Shown in pieces: positions 46,148 through 55,744 of a stretch of 64,000 bases of DNA; the stretch's first letter is position 1, and each line of letters starts with the position of its first letter. A program made the translations under genes and the position numbers. This stretch comes from Paracoccaceae bacterium (GTDB taxonomy: Bacteria > Pseudomonadota > Alphaproteobacteria > Rhodobacterales > Rhodobacteraceae): contig SBGD01000048.1 in assembly GCA_006226775.1 (NCBI GenBank), positions 17,056 through 81,055 of the forward strand, in the 5' to 3' direction. The notes below the pieces were generated by a model, which worked only from the letters and a program-made list of their open reading frames with translations, searched no databases and had not been told where the DNA came from.

Positions 46148-46971
46148 CCCGCGTGCTGGGCGCGGGCATAGGCGCGGCGGCGCTTTTCCTCGATCAGGTC
46201 GGCGACGCGGCTCATGGCGATGCCGCGCATGATCATGCTGGCGGGAATGAAGGCCCATGCCACCATCGTCCACACAAAGGCCTGGGTGTCAAACAGGGTG
46301 AAGGCGTCGAAGACGCCCGAGGCGATGCGGATGAAGGCCGGGATCAGGAAGGGCAGCACCACGCCCGCGGCAATGTTCAGGTAGCCGTCCCGGCGCAGCC
46401 GCGGCAGCACGTCGCCGCCGGTGGTGGGATCGAAGAGCGGCAGGTTGACCCAGACGTTGAAGGCGCCGTTGCGCGAGGGCCAGTCGTAGACATGGACGAG
46501 GAAGGTGAAGGTGCCCAGCGCGGTCAGCGCCAGCGCATAGACCAGCGCCGCACCGTCGCGGGCGCGCTGCACCAGGCCCAGATCGGCATCCGCCGGCAGG
46601 CCGAGCACGAAGATGCGCACCGGCGAATAGGGCAGATCCAGAAGGTCGCCGATCGCCGCGGCGCCGCGGCGGACGATGCCCGAAAGAAGGCCGCCCTGGG
46701 CGCCGGTCTGGCTGAGCGCGGTCATGCAGATCACCATCAGCACCAGCATGACAAAGCGCATCCGGTTGAACGGCGGCGCATGGCGAAACTCGACGAAGCT
46801 GGGATAGGAGGAGGCATATTCGACGAAGACGAAGATCGCCGCCAGAAGCGCGACCAGCACCGAGATCTGGGCGCCGTCGGCGCCATTGGGTCCCAGCATC
46901 AATGCCGGCAGAACAATCGTGCTGAACATCAGCATTGCCCGTACCGCCGCACCGAAAATGCGTGAAATCAC
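46144..46971 (-). CDS. Polytopic membrane protein of unknown function
   Basis: A 275-residue protein with about six or seven predicted helices: MLMFSTIVLPALML, ISVLVALLAAIFVFVE, FVMLVLMVICMTAL, ALVYALALTALGTFTFLVH, AAGVVLPFLIPAFI and TMVAWAFIPASMIM. It ends with a basic cytoplasmic tail (EEKRRRAYARAQ). I do not recognise a named family, though similar proteins lie near leuCD in related genomes as far as I recall. Its TGA overlaps the CTG of the exported EEP-fold gene, so the two are translated together. Confidence 0.8.
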   Translation of the reverse strand: MISRIFGAAVRAMLMFSTIVLPALMLGPNGADGAQISVLVALLAAIFVFVEYASSYPSFVEFRHAPPFNRMRFVMLVLMVICMTALSQTGAQGGLLSGIVRRGAAAIGDLLDLPYSPVRIFVLGLPADADLGLVQRARDGAALVYALALTALGTFTFLVHVYDWPSRNGAFNVWVNLPLFDPTTGGDVLPRLRRDGYLNIAAGVVLPFLIPAFIRIASGVFDAFTLFDTQAFVWTMVAWAFIPASMIMRGIAMSRVADLIEEKRRRAYARAQHAG

Positions 46972-47287
46972 TGCCCGTTCCCTTCAATCAGGTCGGACCC
47001 GGTACAATGCCGTGTCCTTTTTCCCGTTTGATACCGCTTGGGTCCGCGGTCTGCCTCATTCTTGCCCAATTGTTGCCCCTTTTCGGTCTCGTCCTCAACC
47101 GTCTGTTCACGATTACGAAACCAATTGGGCGATTTCATGGGTCTTGTGGTGCCCGATTGCATCAACGGCGGGGCGAAAAAATGTCAATGAAATCAGCAAC
47201 CACCACATGTTGGGGGGTCAGGGCGGCGGGCCACAAATGGCAACGGCGCGGGAGTGCCGCGCCGTTACCGGAAGATGAACAGTGGTC
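46972..47287 (-). other. 316-base gap between leuD end and membrane-protein start
   Basis: No gene seen. At the leuD side a perfect 10-bp hairpin (47242-47251 and 47257-47266, AACGGCGCGG arm) is the likely leuCD terminator on the minus strand. The remainder is moderately AT-rich (about 46980-47130) and probably holds the promoter of the membrane-protein/EEP operon. No clear -35/-10 pair stands out. Confidence 0.5.
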
Positions 47288-47893
47288 TCAGACCCAGGGC
47301 CGCTCCTGCGCGGCGCGGGCCTCGAAGGCGTCGATCGACGCGGCCTTGTCGAGGGTCAGGCCGATGTCGTCGAGCCCGTTGAGCAGGCAGTGCTTCTTGA
47401 AGGCATCGACCTCGAAGGTGATCTCGCCGCCGTCGGGGCCCTGGATGGTCTGGTTTTCCAGGTCGATGGTGACGACGGCGTTCGACCCGCGCGAGGCGTC
47501 GTCCATCAGCTTGTCGACGTCTTCCTGCGGCAGGACGATGGGCAGGATGCCGTTCTTGAAGCAGTTGTTGTAGAAGATGTCGGCAAAGCTGGTGGAGATC
47601 ACGCAGCGGATGCCGAAGTCGAGCAGCGCCCAGGGCGCGTGTTCGCGCGACGAGCCGCAGCCGAAGTTGTCGCCGGTGACGAGGATCTTGGCGTCGCGGT
47701 ACTGCGGCTTGTTGAGCACGAAATCGGCGATCTCGGTGCCATCGCGGTTGTAGCGCATTTCATCGAACAGGTTCTTGCCGAAGCCGGTGCGCTGAATGGA
47801 CTTCAGGAACACCTTGGGAATGATCATGTCGGTGTCGATATTGACCAGCGGCATGGGCGCCGCGATCCCGGTGAGTTTGTCGAATTTTTCCAT
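47288..47893 (-). CDS. leuD: 3-isopropylmalate dehydratase small subunit
   Basis: A 201-residue aconitase-like swivel domain, partner of LeuC in isomerising 2- to 3-isopropylmalate. Signatures are [37 protein letters not shown] and [17 protein letters not shown]. It follows leuC by 87 bases, a gap that contains a nested hairpin repeat. Confidence 0.97.
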   Translation of the reverse strand: MEKFDKLTGIAAPMPLVNIDTDMIIPKVFLKSIQRTGFGKNLFDEMRYNRDGTEIADFVLNKPQYRDAKILVTGDNFGCGSSREHAPWALLDFGIRCVISTSFADIFYNNCFKNGILPIVLPQEDVDKLMDDASRGSNAVVTIDLENQTIQGPDGGEITFEVDAFKKHCLLNGLDDIGLTLDKAASIDAFEARAAQERPWV

Positions 47894-47913
47894 CGGATTT
47901 GTCCTTGTCGGGC

Positions 47914-47973
47914 GGTGCGCAGTGAATGCGCACCCTACGCCGTCTGTCGTAGGGTGTGCGGTCCCCGCGCACC
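47914..47973. repeat. Nested inverted repeat in the leuC-leuD spacer
   Basis: An inner 12-bp stem (47928-47939 with 47948-47959, one mismatch; sequence CACCCTACG / CGTAGGGTG) lies inside an outer 7-bp stem (GGTGCGC 47914-47920 with GCGCACC 47967-47973). It occupies most of the spacer inside the operon. GTAGGGTGCGC-type repeats are scattered in many proteobacterial genomes. It may modulate leuD relative to leuC. Confidence 0.7.
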
Positions 47974-47980
47974 TGCGCCG

Positions 47981-49384
<1,404 letters not shown>

Positions 49385-49657
49385 GGCTGGTCCTCTCCCG
49401 TTCAGTTTGGTCAATGAGTCAGCGGCAGAGCGGCAAGGCGCCGCTCATGGACAGGCGAGCACCGTGTGGCTCGCTCCGAAGAACCGTTCGCGCAGGCGGG
49501 CGCGGTCCTGGATATCCGTCAGCATTTGCATGTCCAGCGGCTTACAGGCTTGGCGAGAGTCGCGCAAGTACCGGCGGCGCGGCGGGCGGCACAACCCGCG
49601 CTTGTCGGGCGCCGCCAAAACGTGCAAGCCTGAGCGCAGAACCGGCAGGGAACGCAG

Positions 49658-51013
49658 ATGGACCCACAGACCACCCCCACCGACCTGATCACGCTGGCCC
49701 AGCAACTGGTCACGCATGTCCTTGGCCTGGGGGAGTTCTATTTCACGCTGATGCTGCGGCCCTGGAATGCCTATCAGCTGGGCATCGCGCTGGTGCTCTT
49801 CCTGCTGGCCTGGGGGCTGGCGCGGCTGGCGCGGCCGCGGCTGCACAGCTGGATGCGCTCGCGCGAGGGCTGGCCGAAATGGCGGATGCGGCTCTTTGTC
49901 ATCATCCACCGGCGGCTGCGGATGATCTTCTTCGTCGTCCTCATGTGGATCACCGTGCTGGTGATGCGCGAGATCACCTGGCCCTCGCGCTCTTACCTTC
50001 TGTCGATCTTCACCAATCTCGCCACCGCCTGGCTTTTCGTGGTCTTTGCCACGCGGTTGATCGACAATCCGCTGTTGCGCATGGTGGTGCGCTGGGGCGC
50101 CTGGACCTGGGTGACGCTGTCGATCCTGAACCTGACCGCCGATACCCAGGCCTTCCTCGAAGGCCTGGCGATCAACGTCGGCGAAAGCCGCTTCTCGGCC
50201 TGGCTGCTGGTGCAGGCGCTGGTGATGCTGACCGCGACCATCGCGCTGGCCCGCTTCGTCGCGCGCACCACCTCCGAGCGGATCCGGCGCAACGAGGATA
50301 TCTCGCCCTCGATGCAGGTGCTGGCGGTGAAATTCCTGCAGGTGCTGCTTTATGGCGCGGCCTTCTTCATCGGGCTGAACGCGGTGGGCGTCGACCTGAC
50401 CGGCCTTGCGTTCCTGTCGGGCGCGATCGGCATCGGGGTCGGCTTCGGGTTGCAGAAGGTGGTCTCGAACCTCGTGTCCGGCATCATCATCCTGCTCGAC
50501 AAGTCGATCAAGCCGGGCGACGTGATCTCGCTGGGCGAGACCTTCGGCTGGATCAACGCGCTGGGCGCGCGCTATGTCAGCGTCGTCACCCGCGACGGCA
50601 AGGAATACCTCGTGCCCAACGAGGACCTGATCACCGGGCAGCTGGTGAACTGGTCGCATTCGTCGGATTTCGTGCGGCTGGATATCCATTTCGGCACCTC
50701 CTACAACGACGATCCGCACAAGGTCCGCAAGCTGGCCATCGCCGCCGCCAGCGGGGTCGAGCGGGTGCTGGCGCATCCCAAGACGCCGGTCTGCCATATC
50801 GTCGGCTTCGGCGACAGTTCGGTGGACTACATCCTGCGCTTCTGGATCAAGGATCCGACCGGCGGGCTGACCAATATCCGCGGCAATGTCTATCTTGCGC
50901 TCTGGGACGCCTTCAAGCACGAGGGGATCGGCATCCCCTTCCCCCAGCGCGAGGTGCGGATCCTCAAGGATGCCGAGGACGCGCCCGACACCGGCGGCAT
51001 TCTGCAGCCCTGA
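49658..51013 (+). CDS. MscS-family mechanosensitive ion channel
   Basis: A 451-residue inner-membrane protein with about five helices. The pore-lining TM3 and beta domain of MscS follow: FLSGAIGIGVGFGLQKVVSNLVSGIIILLD, then KPGDVISLGETFGWINALGARYVSVVTRDGKEYLVPNEDLI. A C-terminal domain (LDIHFGTSYNDDPHKV onward) completes the cytosolic vestibule. It releases osmolytes on hypo-osmotic shock. Start ATG with AGGGA upstream. Confidence 0.93.
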   Translation: MDPQTTPTDLITLAQQLVTHVLGLGEFYFTLMLRPWNAYQLGIALVLFLLAWGLARLARPRLHSWMRSREGWPKWRMRLFVIIHRRLRMIFFVVLMWITVLVMREITWPSRSYLLSIFTNLATAWLFVVFATRLIDNPLLRMVVRWGAWTWVTLSILNLTADTQAFLEGLAINVGESRFSAWLLVQALVMLTATIALARFVARTTSERIRRNEDISPSMQVLAVKFLQVLLYGAAFFIGLNAVGVDLTGLAFLSGAIGIGVGFGLQKVVSNLVSGIIILLDKSIKPGDVISLGETFGWINALGARYVSVVTRDGKEYLVPNEDLITGQLVNWSHSSDFVRLDIHFGTSYNDDPHKVRKLAIAAASGVERVLAHPKTPVCHIVGFGDSSVDYILRFWIKDPTGGLTNIRGNVYLALWDAFKHEGIGIPFPQREVRILKDAEDAPDTGGILQP

Positions 51014-51107
51014 GCCCGGCTTCATTGAATTGTCGCGCAAGGATTGCTATTTTGGGGTCAGTCCCTGCGCCGGGGCCCTGCGGCGCGTTGAATAGGAGGA
51101 CATCGTC

Positions 51108-51533
51108 CTGACACCTACCATTGCAGCGGCAGACCCTGCCGTTCAAGGCGCACCTGACGGGGGCGCATTTGCGCAAGTCTCCAGCGAAGAGCTGCTTGCG
51201 CATATCCTGACCATTCTCTCCGACAACAAGGCCGAAGAGATCGTCGACATCGACCTGCGCGGAAAGACCGCGATGGGCGACTACATGGTGATCTGTTCCG
51301 GGCGGTCGTCGCGCCAGGTCGCGTCCATTTCGGACAAGCTGGTCGAGACGCTGAAGGCCGATCTCGGGCGTGCGGCCCGGGTCGAGGGCAAGGATGCCGG
51401 CGACTGGGTGCTGATCGACACCGGCGATGTGGTCGTCCACGTCTTCCGTCCGGAAGTGCGCGAGTTCTATCAGCTGGAAAAGATGTGGCTGCCCGCGGAC
51501 GAGGCGGCCAAGAGGGCCTCGGCCCGCAACTGA
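51108..51533 (+). CDS. rsfS: Ribosome silencing factor RsfS, apparent CTG start
   Basis: About 141 residues of the RsfS/Iojap family, which binds ribosomal protein uL14 and blocks subunit joining in slow growth. The core reads LLAHILTILSDNKAEEIVDIDLRGKTAMGDYMVICSG in pieces, then HVFRPEVREFYQLEKMW. The only ATG in frame near the start (51273) lies inside the conserved domain. The frame is closed upstream by TAG at 51093, and no ATG, GTG or TTG exists between them. CTG 51108 sits seven bases after a perfect AGGAGGA (51094-51100), so it is the probable start. Followed ten bases later by rlmH, the usual partner. Confidence 0.88.
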   Translation: MTPTIAAADPAVQGAPDGGAFAQVSSEELLAHILTILSDNKAEEIVDIDLRGKTAMGDYMVICSGRSSRQVASISDKLVETLKADLGRAARVEGKDAGDWVLIDTGDVVVHVFRPEVREFYQLEKMWLPADEAAKRASARN

Positions 51534-51542
51534 CCCCGGCGG

Positions 51543-52013
51543 ATGCGGGTGCATGTCTGCGCCGTGGGCCGCCTTCGGGCCGGCCCCGAGAAGGCGCTGA
51601 TCGACGATTACGCGACGCGGTTCGACAGGACGGGCCGGGCCCTCGGGCTTGGCCCTTTGTCGTTTTCCGAGGTCGAGGATCGCAAGGGCGGCGGCAGGAC
51701 CGCCGAGGCCGCCCTGTTGCGTCGCGCCCTGCCCGCCGGGGCGGTGATCGTGGCGCTGGATGAACGCGGCAAGGTGATGACCTCGCCGGGGTTCGCCGAG
51801 GTGCTGGCGCGGCACCGCGATGACGGGCGCGGCGATCTCGCGCTGGTGATCGGCGGGGCGGATGGCATCGACCCTGCCCTGCGCGCCGAGGCCGACATGC
51901 TGCTGTCGTTCGGCAAGATGGTCTGGCCGCATATGCTGGTGCGGGTGATGCTGGCCGAACAACTCTATCGCGCCGCCTCGATCCTGGCGGGAAGTCCCTA
52001 TCACCGGGCCTGA
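51543..52013 (+). CDS. rlmH: 23S rRNA (pseudouridine-1915-N3)-methyltransferase
   Basis: A 156-residue SPOUT methyltransferase that methylates pseudouridine 1915 in helix 69 of 23S rRNA. Motifs are VIVALDERGKVMTSPGFAEVL, LVIGGADGIDPALRAEA (trefoil knot, AdoMet site), LSFGKMVWPHMLVRVMLAEQLYRA and the terminal SPYHR. It follows rsfS as in most bacteria. The last codons and stop are tandemly duplicated just downstream. Confidence 0.95.
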   Translation: MRVHVCAVGRLRAGPEKALIDDYATRFDRTGRALGLGPLSFSEVEDRKGGGRTAEAALLRRALPAGAVIVALDERGKVMTSPGFAEVLARHRDDGRGDLALVIGGADGIDPALRAEADMLLSFGKMVWPHMLVRVMLAEQLYRAASILAGSPYHRA

Positions 52014-52034
52014 CCCTATCACCGGGTCTGACCC
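51999..52034. repeat. 18-bp tandem duplication at the rlmH stop
   Basis: TATCACCGGGCCTGACCC (51999-52016) is followed directly by the same 18 bases with one change (52017-52034). The first copy encodes the final YHRA-stop of rlmH; the second is an out-of-gene repeat of it. The rest of the 284-base gap to rsmD (52014-52297) holds no gene that I can see. Confidence 0.8.
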
Positions 52035-52297
52035 CGCGCCCGCGCCGGGCAAATCGACGCAGCTTTCGGGCGGCGAAGGCTGCGGCGGCTATCTGCGGAA
52101 AACCAGGGAAGGCAAGCAGGCCCTCGGGACCACGACAACGGAATTGGCAGAAACCACAATGACATGCGGCCAGTGCTCTGCGATCCGTTGCCGTGGCGTA
52201 CCGTGCTTTCGGCCCGAAGGCCAACGTGAGGGTGGTCGCATGCTGAACCCCTCATAACACGATTCATTCAGCCTGTCACCGCAAAGTCACAGCGGAC

Positions 52298-52861
52298 TCA
52301 CCCTTTCGAGCGTAAAAAAGTGATATGGGTCTCGCCGAACCGGCGGCTGTCGAGCGCGGCGAAGCCCTCTGGCGCCGCTTGCGCCGCATGTTCCTCCCAG
52401 ACGACGAGGGCCTCGGGGGCGATCCAGCCGCGGGCGCGCGCCACCGCCAGCGTCTTTTCCCCCAGCGCCTTGCCATAGGGCGGGTCTAGGAACACGAGAT
52501 CGTAGCCCGCGCCGTCGTTGTCCGGCAGCTTCGTGGCATCGCGGGCGATCAGCCGGCTGCGCGCCTCTTCGCGCAAAAGCGCGATATTGGCCCGGATCAG
52601 TTTCTGCGCCCGCCGCCCGTCATCGACGAATGTCACCTGCGCCGCCCCGCGCGACAGCGCCTCCAGCCCCAGCGCGCCGGTGCCGGCAAAGAGGTCGAGC
52701 ACCCGCGTCTCGTCGAAAGGATCGCCGAAGCGCCCGCCGGCCAGCATGGAAAACAGGCTTTCGCGCACCCGGTCGGTGGTCGGGCGCAGATGCGCGCCCG
52801 CGTCGCCCTTGCCGACCGCGCTCAGCACGCGGCCGCGGTGTTCTCCGGCGATGATCCTCAC
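52298..52861 (-). CDS. rsmD: 16S rRNA (guanine-966-N2)-methyltransferase
   Basis: A 187-residue class I methyltransferase. Motifs are MRIIAGEHRGRVL, RPTTDRVRESLFSML, VLDLFAGTGALGLEALSRGA (AdoMet loop) and DLVFLDPPYGK (the DPPY catalytic motif). It methylates G966 of 16S rRNA. Its start overlaps the stop of the upstream FAD reductase by four bases. Confidence 0.95.
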   Translation of the reverse strand: MRIIAGEHRGRVLSAVGKGDAGAHLRPTTDRVRESLFSMLAGGRFGDPFDETRVLDLFAGTGALGLEALSRGAAQVTFVDDGRRAQKLIRANIALLREEARSRLIARDATKLPDNDGAGYDLVFLDPPYGKALGEKTLAVARARGWIAPEALVVWEEHAAQAAPEGFAALDSRRFGETHITFLRSKG

Positions 52862-54069
52862 CCCTTGAGCAGCTTCTTCATGTCCTGGTCGGGGGTGTGG
52901 ACCTGCTCGGGGGTGATCGTCCGCCCGCTCTCGATCAGCCGCTTGGCGACCATGTAGCCGCGCGCATCGTTCATCGCATCGACCGCCACCAGCTCATCCC
53001 CGTGGAAATACCAGAACGACAGCCGCCCATCCTCGCCATGGCGGGTCTCGACATGGTCATAGCCCTTGTTCAGCCCGGCGATCTGCAACTTGCAATCGTA
53101 TTGATCCGACCAGAACCAGGGCTTGGCGACGTATTCCACCGCGCCGCCCATCATGTTCCGGGCCACCACGTCGGCCTGGTCGATGGCATTGGGCACGCTT
53201 TCCAGCCGGATGCGGGTGCCGTGATAGGGAAAGGACGTGCAATCGCCCGCCGCCCAGATATGCGGCGCCGAGGTGCGGCCCTGGGCATCGGTTTTGATGC
53301 CATTGTCGATCTCGAGGCCGGCGGCCTCGGCCAGTTCGGTGGCCGGCACGATGCCCACGCCCGCCACCACCATGTCGACCGCGATCTCGCTGCCATCGGT
53401 CAGCTTCGCGCCGGTGACCTTGCCCTCGCCCTCAAGCCGCTCGAGCCCCACGCCTTCGCGGATCTCGACGCCGTGGTCGGTGTGCAGCTTGCGAAAGAAA
53501 TCCGAGGTCTCGGGCGCGGCCACCCGTTGCAGGATGCGGTCGGCCATCTCGACCAGCGTGACCTTCATGCCCTTCTTGGCCGCCACCGCCGCCGCCTCGA
53601 GCCCGATATAGCCGCCGCCGACGATCAGCGCGCTGGCGCCCTCGCGCACCTGCGGCGCCATGGCGTCGACATCGGCCAGGGTGCGGACGACAAAGACATT
53701 CTCCAGGTCGCCGCCAACGGCAGAGGGCAGTCGGCGCGGATGCGATCCGGTGCAAAGCGCCAACTCGTCGTAATGCAGCACCTCGCCATCCTCGAGCGTC
53801 AGGCTTTTCGCGGCGGGGTCGATGGCGGTCACCCTGGTGTTCAGCTTCAGGGCGATGTCCTGCTCGGCATAGAAGCTCTCGGGGCGCAGGAACAGCCGCT
53901 CCAGCGCCATTTCGCCCAGCAGGTAGGCCTTGGACAGCGGCGGGCGCTCGTAGGGCGGCACCGGTTCCGAGCCGATCAGCGTGATCTTGCCGTCAAAGCC
54001 CGAATTGCGCAGCTTCGCCACCAGGGTGGCGCCCGCCTGACCGCCGCCGACTACGATGAAATGTGCCAT
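52858..54069 (-). CDS. FAD-dependent NAD(P)H oxidoreductase (ferredoxin reductase family)
   Basis: A 403-residue two-dinucleotide-domain flavoprotein like the reductases of Rieske oxygenases and P450 systems. The N-terminal FAD motif is IVVGGGQAGATLVAKL, the NAD(P) motif ALIVGGGYIGLEAAAVA (near residue 150), and the second FAD motif HIWAAGDCTSF. A C-terminal reductase domain includes KPWFWSDQYDCKLQIAGL, typical of rubredoxin/putidaredoxin reductases. The electron acceptor is unknown. The start giving MAHFIVVGGG has GGAGG upstream. It forms an odd but tight operon with rsmD. Confidence 0.92.
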   Translation of the reverse strand: MAHFIVVGGGQAGATLVAKLRNSGFDGKITLIGSEPVPPYERPPLSKAYLLGEMALERLFLRPESFYAEQDIALKLNTRVTAIDPAAKSLTLEDGEVLHYDELALCTGSHPRRLPSAVGGDLENVFVVRTLADVDAMAPQVREGASALIVGGGYIGLEAAAVAAKKGMKVTLVEMADRILQRVAAPETSDFFRKLHTDHGVEIREGVGLERLEGEGKVTGAKLTDGSEIAVDMVVAGVGIVPATELAEAAGLEIDNGIKTDAQGRTSAPHIWAAGDCTSFPYHGTRIRLESVPNAIDQADVVARNMMGGAVEYVAKPWFWSDQYDCKLQIAGLNKGYDHVETRHGEDGRLSFWYFHGDELVAVDAMNDARGYMVAKRLIESGRTITPEQVHTPDQDMKKLLKG

Positions 54070-54170
54070 GTGCCCTCCTCCCGCACGGGGCCGCGATTTC
54101 GCTGGCCTCCAGTTGGCCAAACCCTATATCGCTGGGGAACCGAAACGCAAATCCAATAGGGGATCAGACC

Positions 54171-54659
54171 ATGGCGATTTCAGTGGGCGACACGCTGCCC
54201 GAGGCAACCTTGCTGCAACTTGGAAACGACGGCCCGCAACAGGTGGACCTGAAGGCAAAGCTGGCCGGGCGCAAGGTGGTGCTCTTCGGGCTTCCCGGCG
54301 CCTATACCGGCACCTGTTCGACCGCGCATGTGCCGTCCTTCATCCGTACCAAGGGCGATTTCGACGCCAAGGGCGTGGACGAGATCATCTGCGTCTCGGT
54401 CAACGATCCCTTCGTGATGAAGGCCTGGGGCGAGGCGACCGGCGCCACCGAGGCCGGGCTGACCTTCCTCGGCGATGCCGACGGTAGCTTTACCCGCGCC
54501 ATCGGCATGGGTTTCGACGCGCCGCCCGCCGGGCTGCATGGCCGCTCCAAGCGCTTTGCCATGGTGGTCGAGGACGGGGTGGTCAAGGTGCTGAACGAGG
54601 AAGCCAGCCCCGGCACCTGCGAGATCTCCTCGGGCGAGAGCCTGCTGGACGCGCTCTAG
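54171..54659 (+). CDS. Peroxiredoxin, Prx5/AhpE-like type
   Basis: A 162-residue atypical 2-Cys peroxiredoxin of the Prx5 group, reducing hydrogen and organic peroxides. The peroxidatic site is GLPGAYTGTCS with C49 and the PxxxTxxC arrangement (P42, T46); most relatives read FTPTCS, so YTG is a variant. A second cysteine is C150 (SPGTCEIS), the likely resolving residue. Divergent from the FAD reductase across 101 bases. Ends at a pair of hairpins shared with the LysR gene. Confidence 0.93.
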   Translation: MAISVGDTLPEATLLQLGNDGPQQVDLKAKLAGRKVVLFGLPGAYTGTCSTAHVPSFIRTKGDFDAKGVDEIICVSVNDPFVMKAWGEATGATEAGLTFLGDADGSFTRAIGMGFDAPPAGLHGRSKRFAMVVEDGVVKVLNEEASPGTCEISSGESLLDAL

Positions 54660-54671
54660 AGGTCCATGGCC

Positions 54672-54718
54672 CAGGCCACGCCCGCCGTCGGCGTGGCCTG
54701 ACGCGGCGCTGCGCGTCA
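54672..54718. terminator. Twin hairpins between peroxiredoxin and LysR genes
   Basis: First stem CAGGCCACGCC (54672-54682) with GGCGTGGCCTG (54690-54700); second stem TGACGCG (54699-54705) with CGCGTCA (54712-54718), sharing two bases with the first. They fill the convergent junction and overlap the last bases of the LysR gene. Confidence 0.72.
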
Positions 54719-55630
54719 GAGGCCGCGGAAGCTCAGCCCCGCCACCTCGCGAAGATGCGCCTCGAAGAAATCGGCGAAGGTCGCCACCAGCGGCGGCAGC
54801 ACCTCGTAGGGCGGATAGAACAGCGTCAGCCAGAGCGGCGTGACGGTCCAGTCGTCCAGCACCGTCACCACCTCGCCGCTGGCCCGGCCCTCGGCGAGGA
54901 TGAAATCGGGCATGAGCGCCAGGCCGTTGCCCGAGCGGACCAGCGCATAGAGAAAATCGCCATTGTTGGAGACCACCGAGGCCCCGGCGGTCACGCTGCG
55001 CTTCACCCCGTCCTTGCGGAACGCCCAGACCTCGGCCTGGCCGCGCGCGGAATAGGACATGCAGAACCCCGGATCGAGGTCCTCGGGCCGCTCGGGCCGC
55101 TGCATCCGCTCGAAGAGCGAGGGCGCGGCGATGACATGGCGCGGCACCTCACAGATCTTGCGCCAGATCGTCGACTTGTCCTCGGGCGGGCCCGAGACCC
55201 GGATGGCGAGGTCGCAGCTTTCCTCGACGATATCGACCAGTTCATCGGTCAGGGTCACGTCCAGCGCGATGTTCGGATAGGCAAGGCGGAAGCGGTCGAT
55301 CAGGCAGGGCAGCAGGCGCAGCCCCAGCGACATCGGCGCATTGATCGACAGCCGCCCCCGGTCGGGCCAGGCGGCGCGGGCGATCTCTTCGGCCACGCGG
55401 TCGAAATCCTCCACCACCGGGCGGAAGCGGGCGGCAACGATCGCGCCGGCGCTGGTCAGCGCCACCTGGCGCGTGGTGCGCACCAGAAGCTGCTGGCCGA
55501 GGGCCTCCTCCAGCCGGGCGACGATGCGCGTCACCGAGGCCGGCGTCATGGCCAGCGCGCGCGCCGCCGCGGCAAAGCTGCTCAGTTCGGCCACCTTCAG
55601 AAACACCCGGATCGGCTTGATCTCCTGCAT
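54716..55630 (-). CDS. LysR family transcriptional regulator
   Basis: A 304-residue regulator with an N-terminal winged helix-turn-helix (FLKVAELSSFAAAARALAMTPASVTRIVARLEEALGQ in outline, about residues 9-50) and a LysR substrate domain from about residue 90 (GRLSINAPMSLGLRLLPCLI). It belongs to the AphB/CrgA-like subgroup (LLVRTTRQVALT). In-frame ATGs at 55669 and 55648 exist; 55630 was chosen because a perfect inverted repeat at 55637-55669 would otherwise lie in coding sequence. Divergent from the dioxygenase operon, which it presumably controls. Confidence 0.9.
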   Translation of the reverse strand: MQEIKPIRVFLKVAELSSFAAAARALAMTPASVTRIVARLEEALGQQLLVRTTRQVALTSAGAIVAARFRPVVEDFDRVAEEIARAAWPDRGRLSINAPMSLGLRLLPCLIDRFRLAYPNIALDVTLTDELVDIVEESCDLAIRVSGPPEDKSTIWRKICEVPRHVIAAPSLFERMQRPERPEDLDPGFCMSYSARGQAEVWAFRKDGVKRSVTAGASVVSNNGDFLYALVRSGNGLALMPDFILAEGRASGEVVTVLDDWTVTPLWLTLFYPPYEVLPPLVATFADFFEAHLREVAGLSFRGL

Positions 55631-55636
55631 CGGTGA

Positions 55637-55669
55637 TTGTTGCACCATCGACAATAGTAAATGCAACAA
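55637..55669. promoter_or_regulatory. Inverted repeat in the LysR-dioxygenase promoter region
   Basis: Perfect 8-bp arms TTGTTGCA (55637-55644) and TGCAACAA (55662-55669) separated by 17 AT-rich bases, between the divergent LysR and dioxygenase genes, 76-108 bases upstream of the dioxygenase start. Size and position suit a LysR-type operator. Confidence 0.6.
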
Positions 55670-55744
55670 CCTTTCTATTCTGAATAACAGCCCCCTGGCC
55701 TATCTTCAGGTCAACACGCGAACAGCGATCTGAAAGGCGACAAG

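Noticed and set aside
49445..49531. 28-codon minus-strand frame (starting MQMLTDIQ) just upstream of leuC, considered as a leucine leader peptide
   Set aside because: It has only a few scattered leucine codons and no terminator/antiterminator pair before leuC, so attenuation is not supported.
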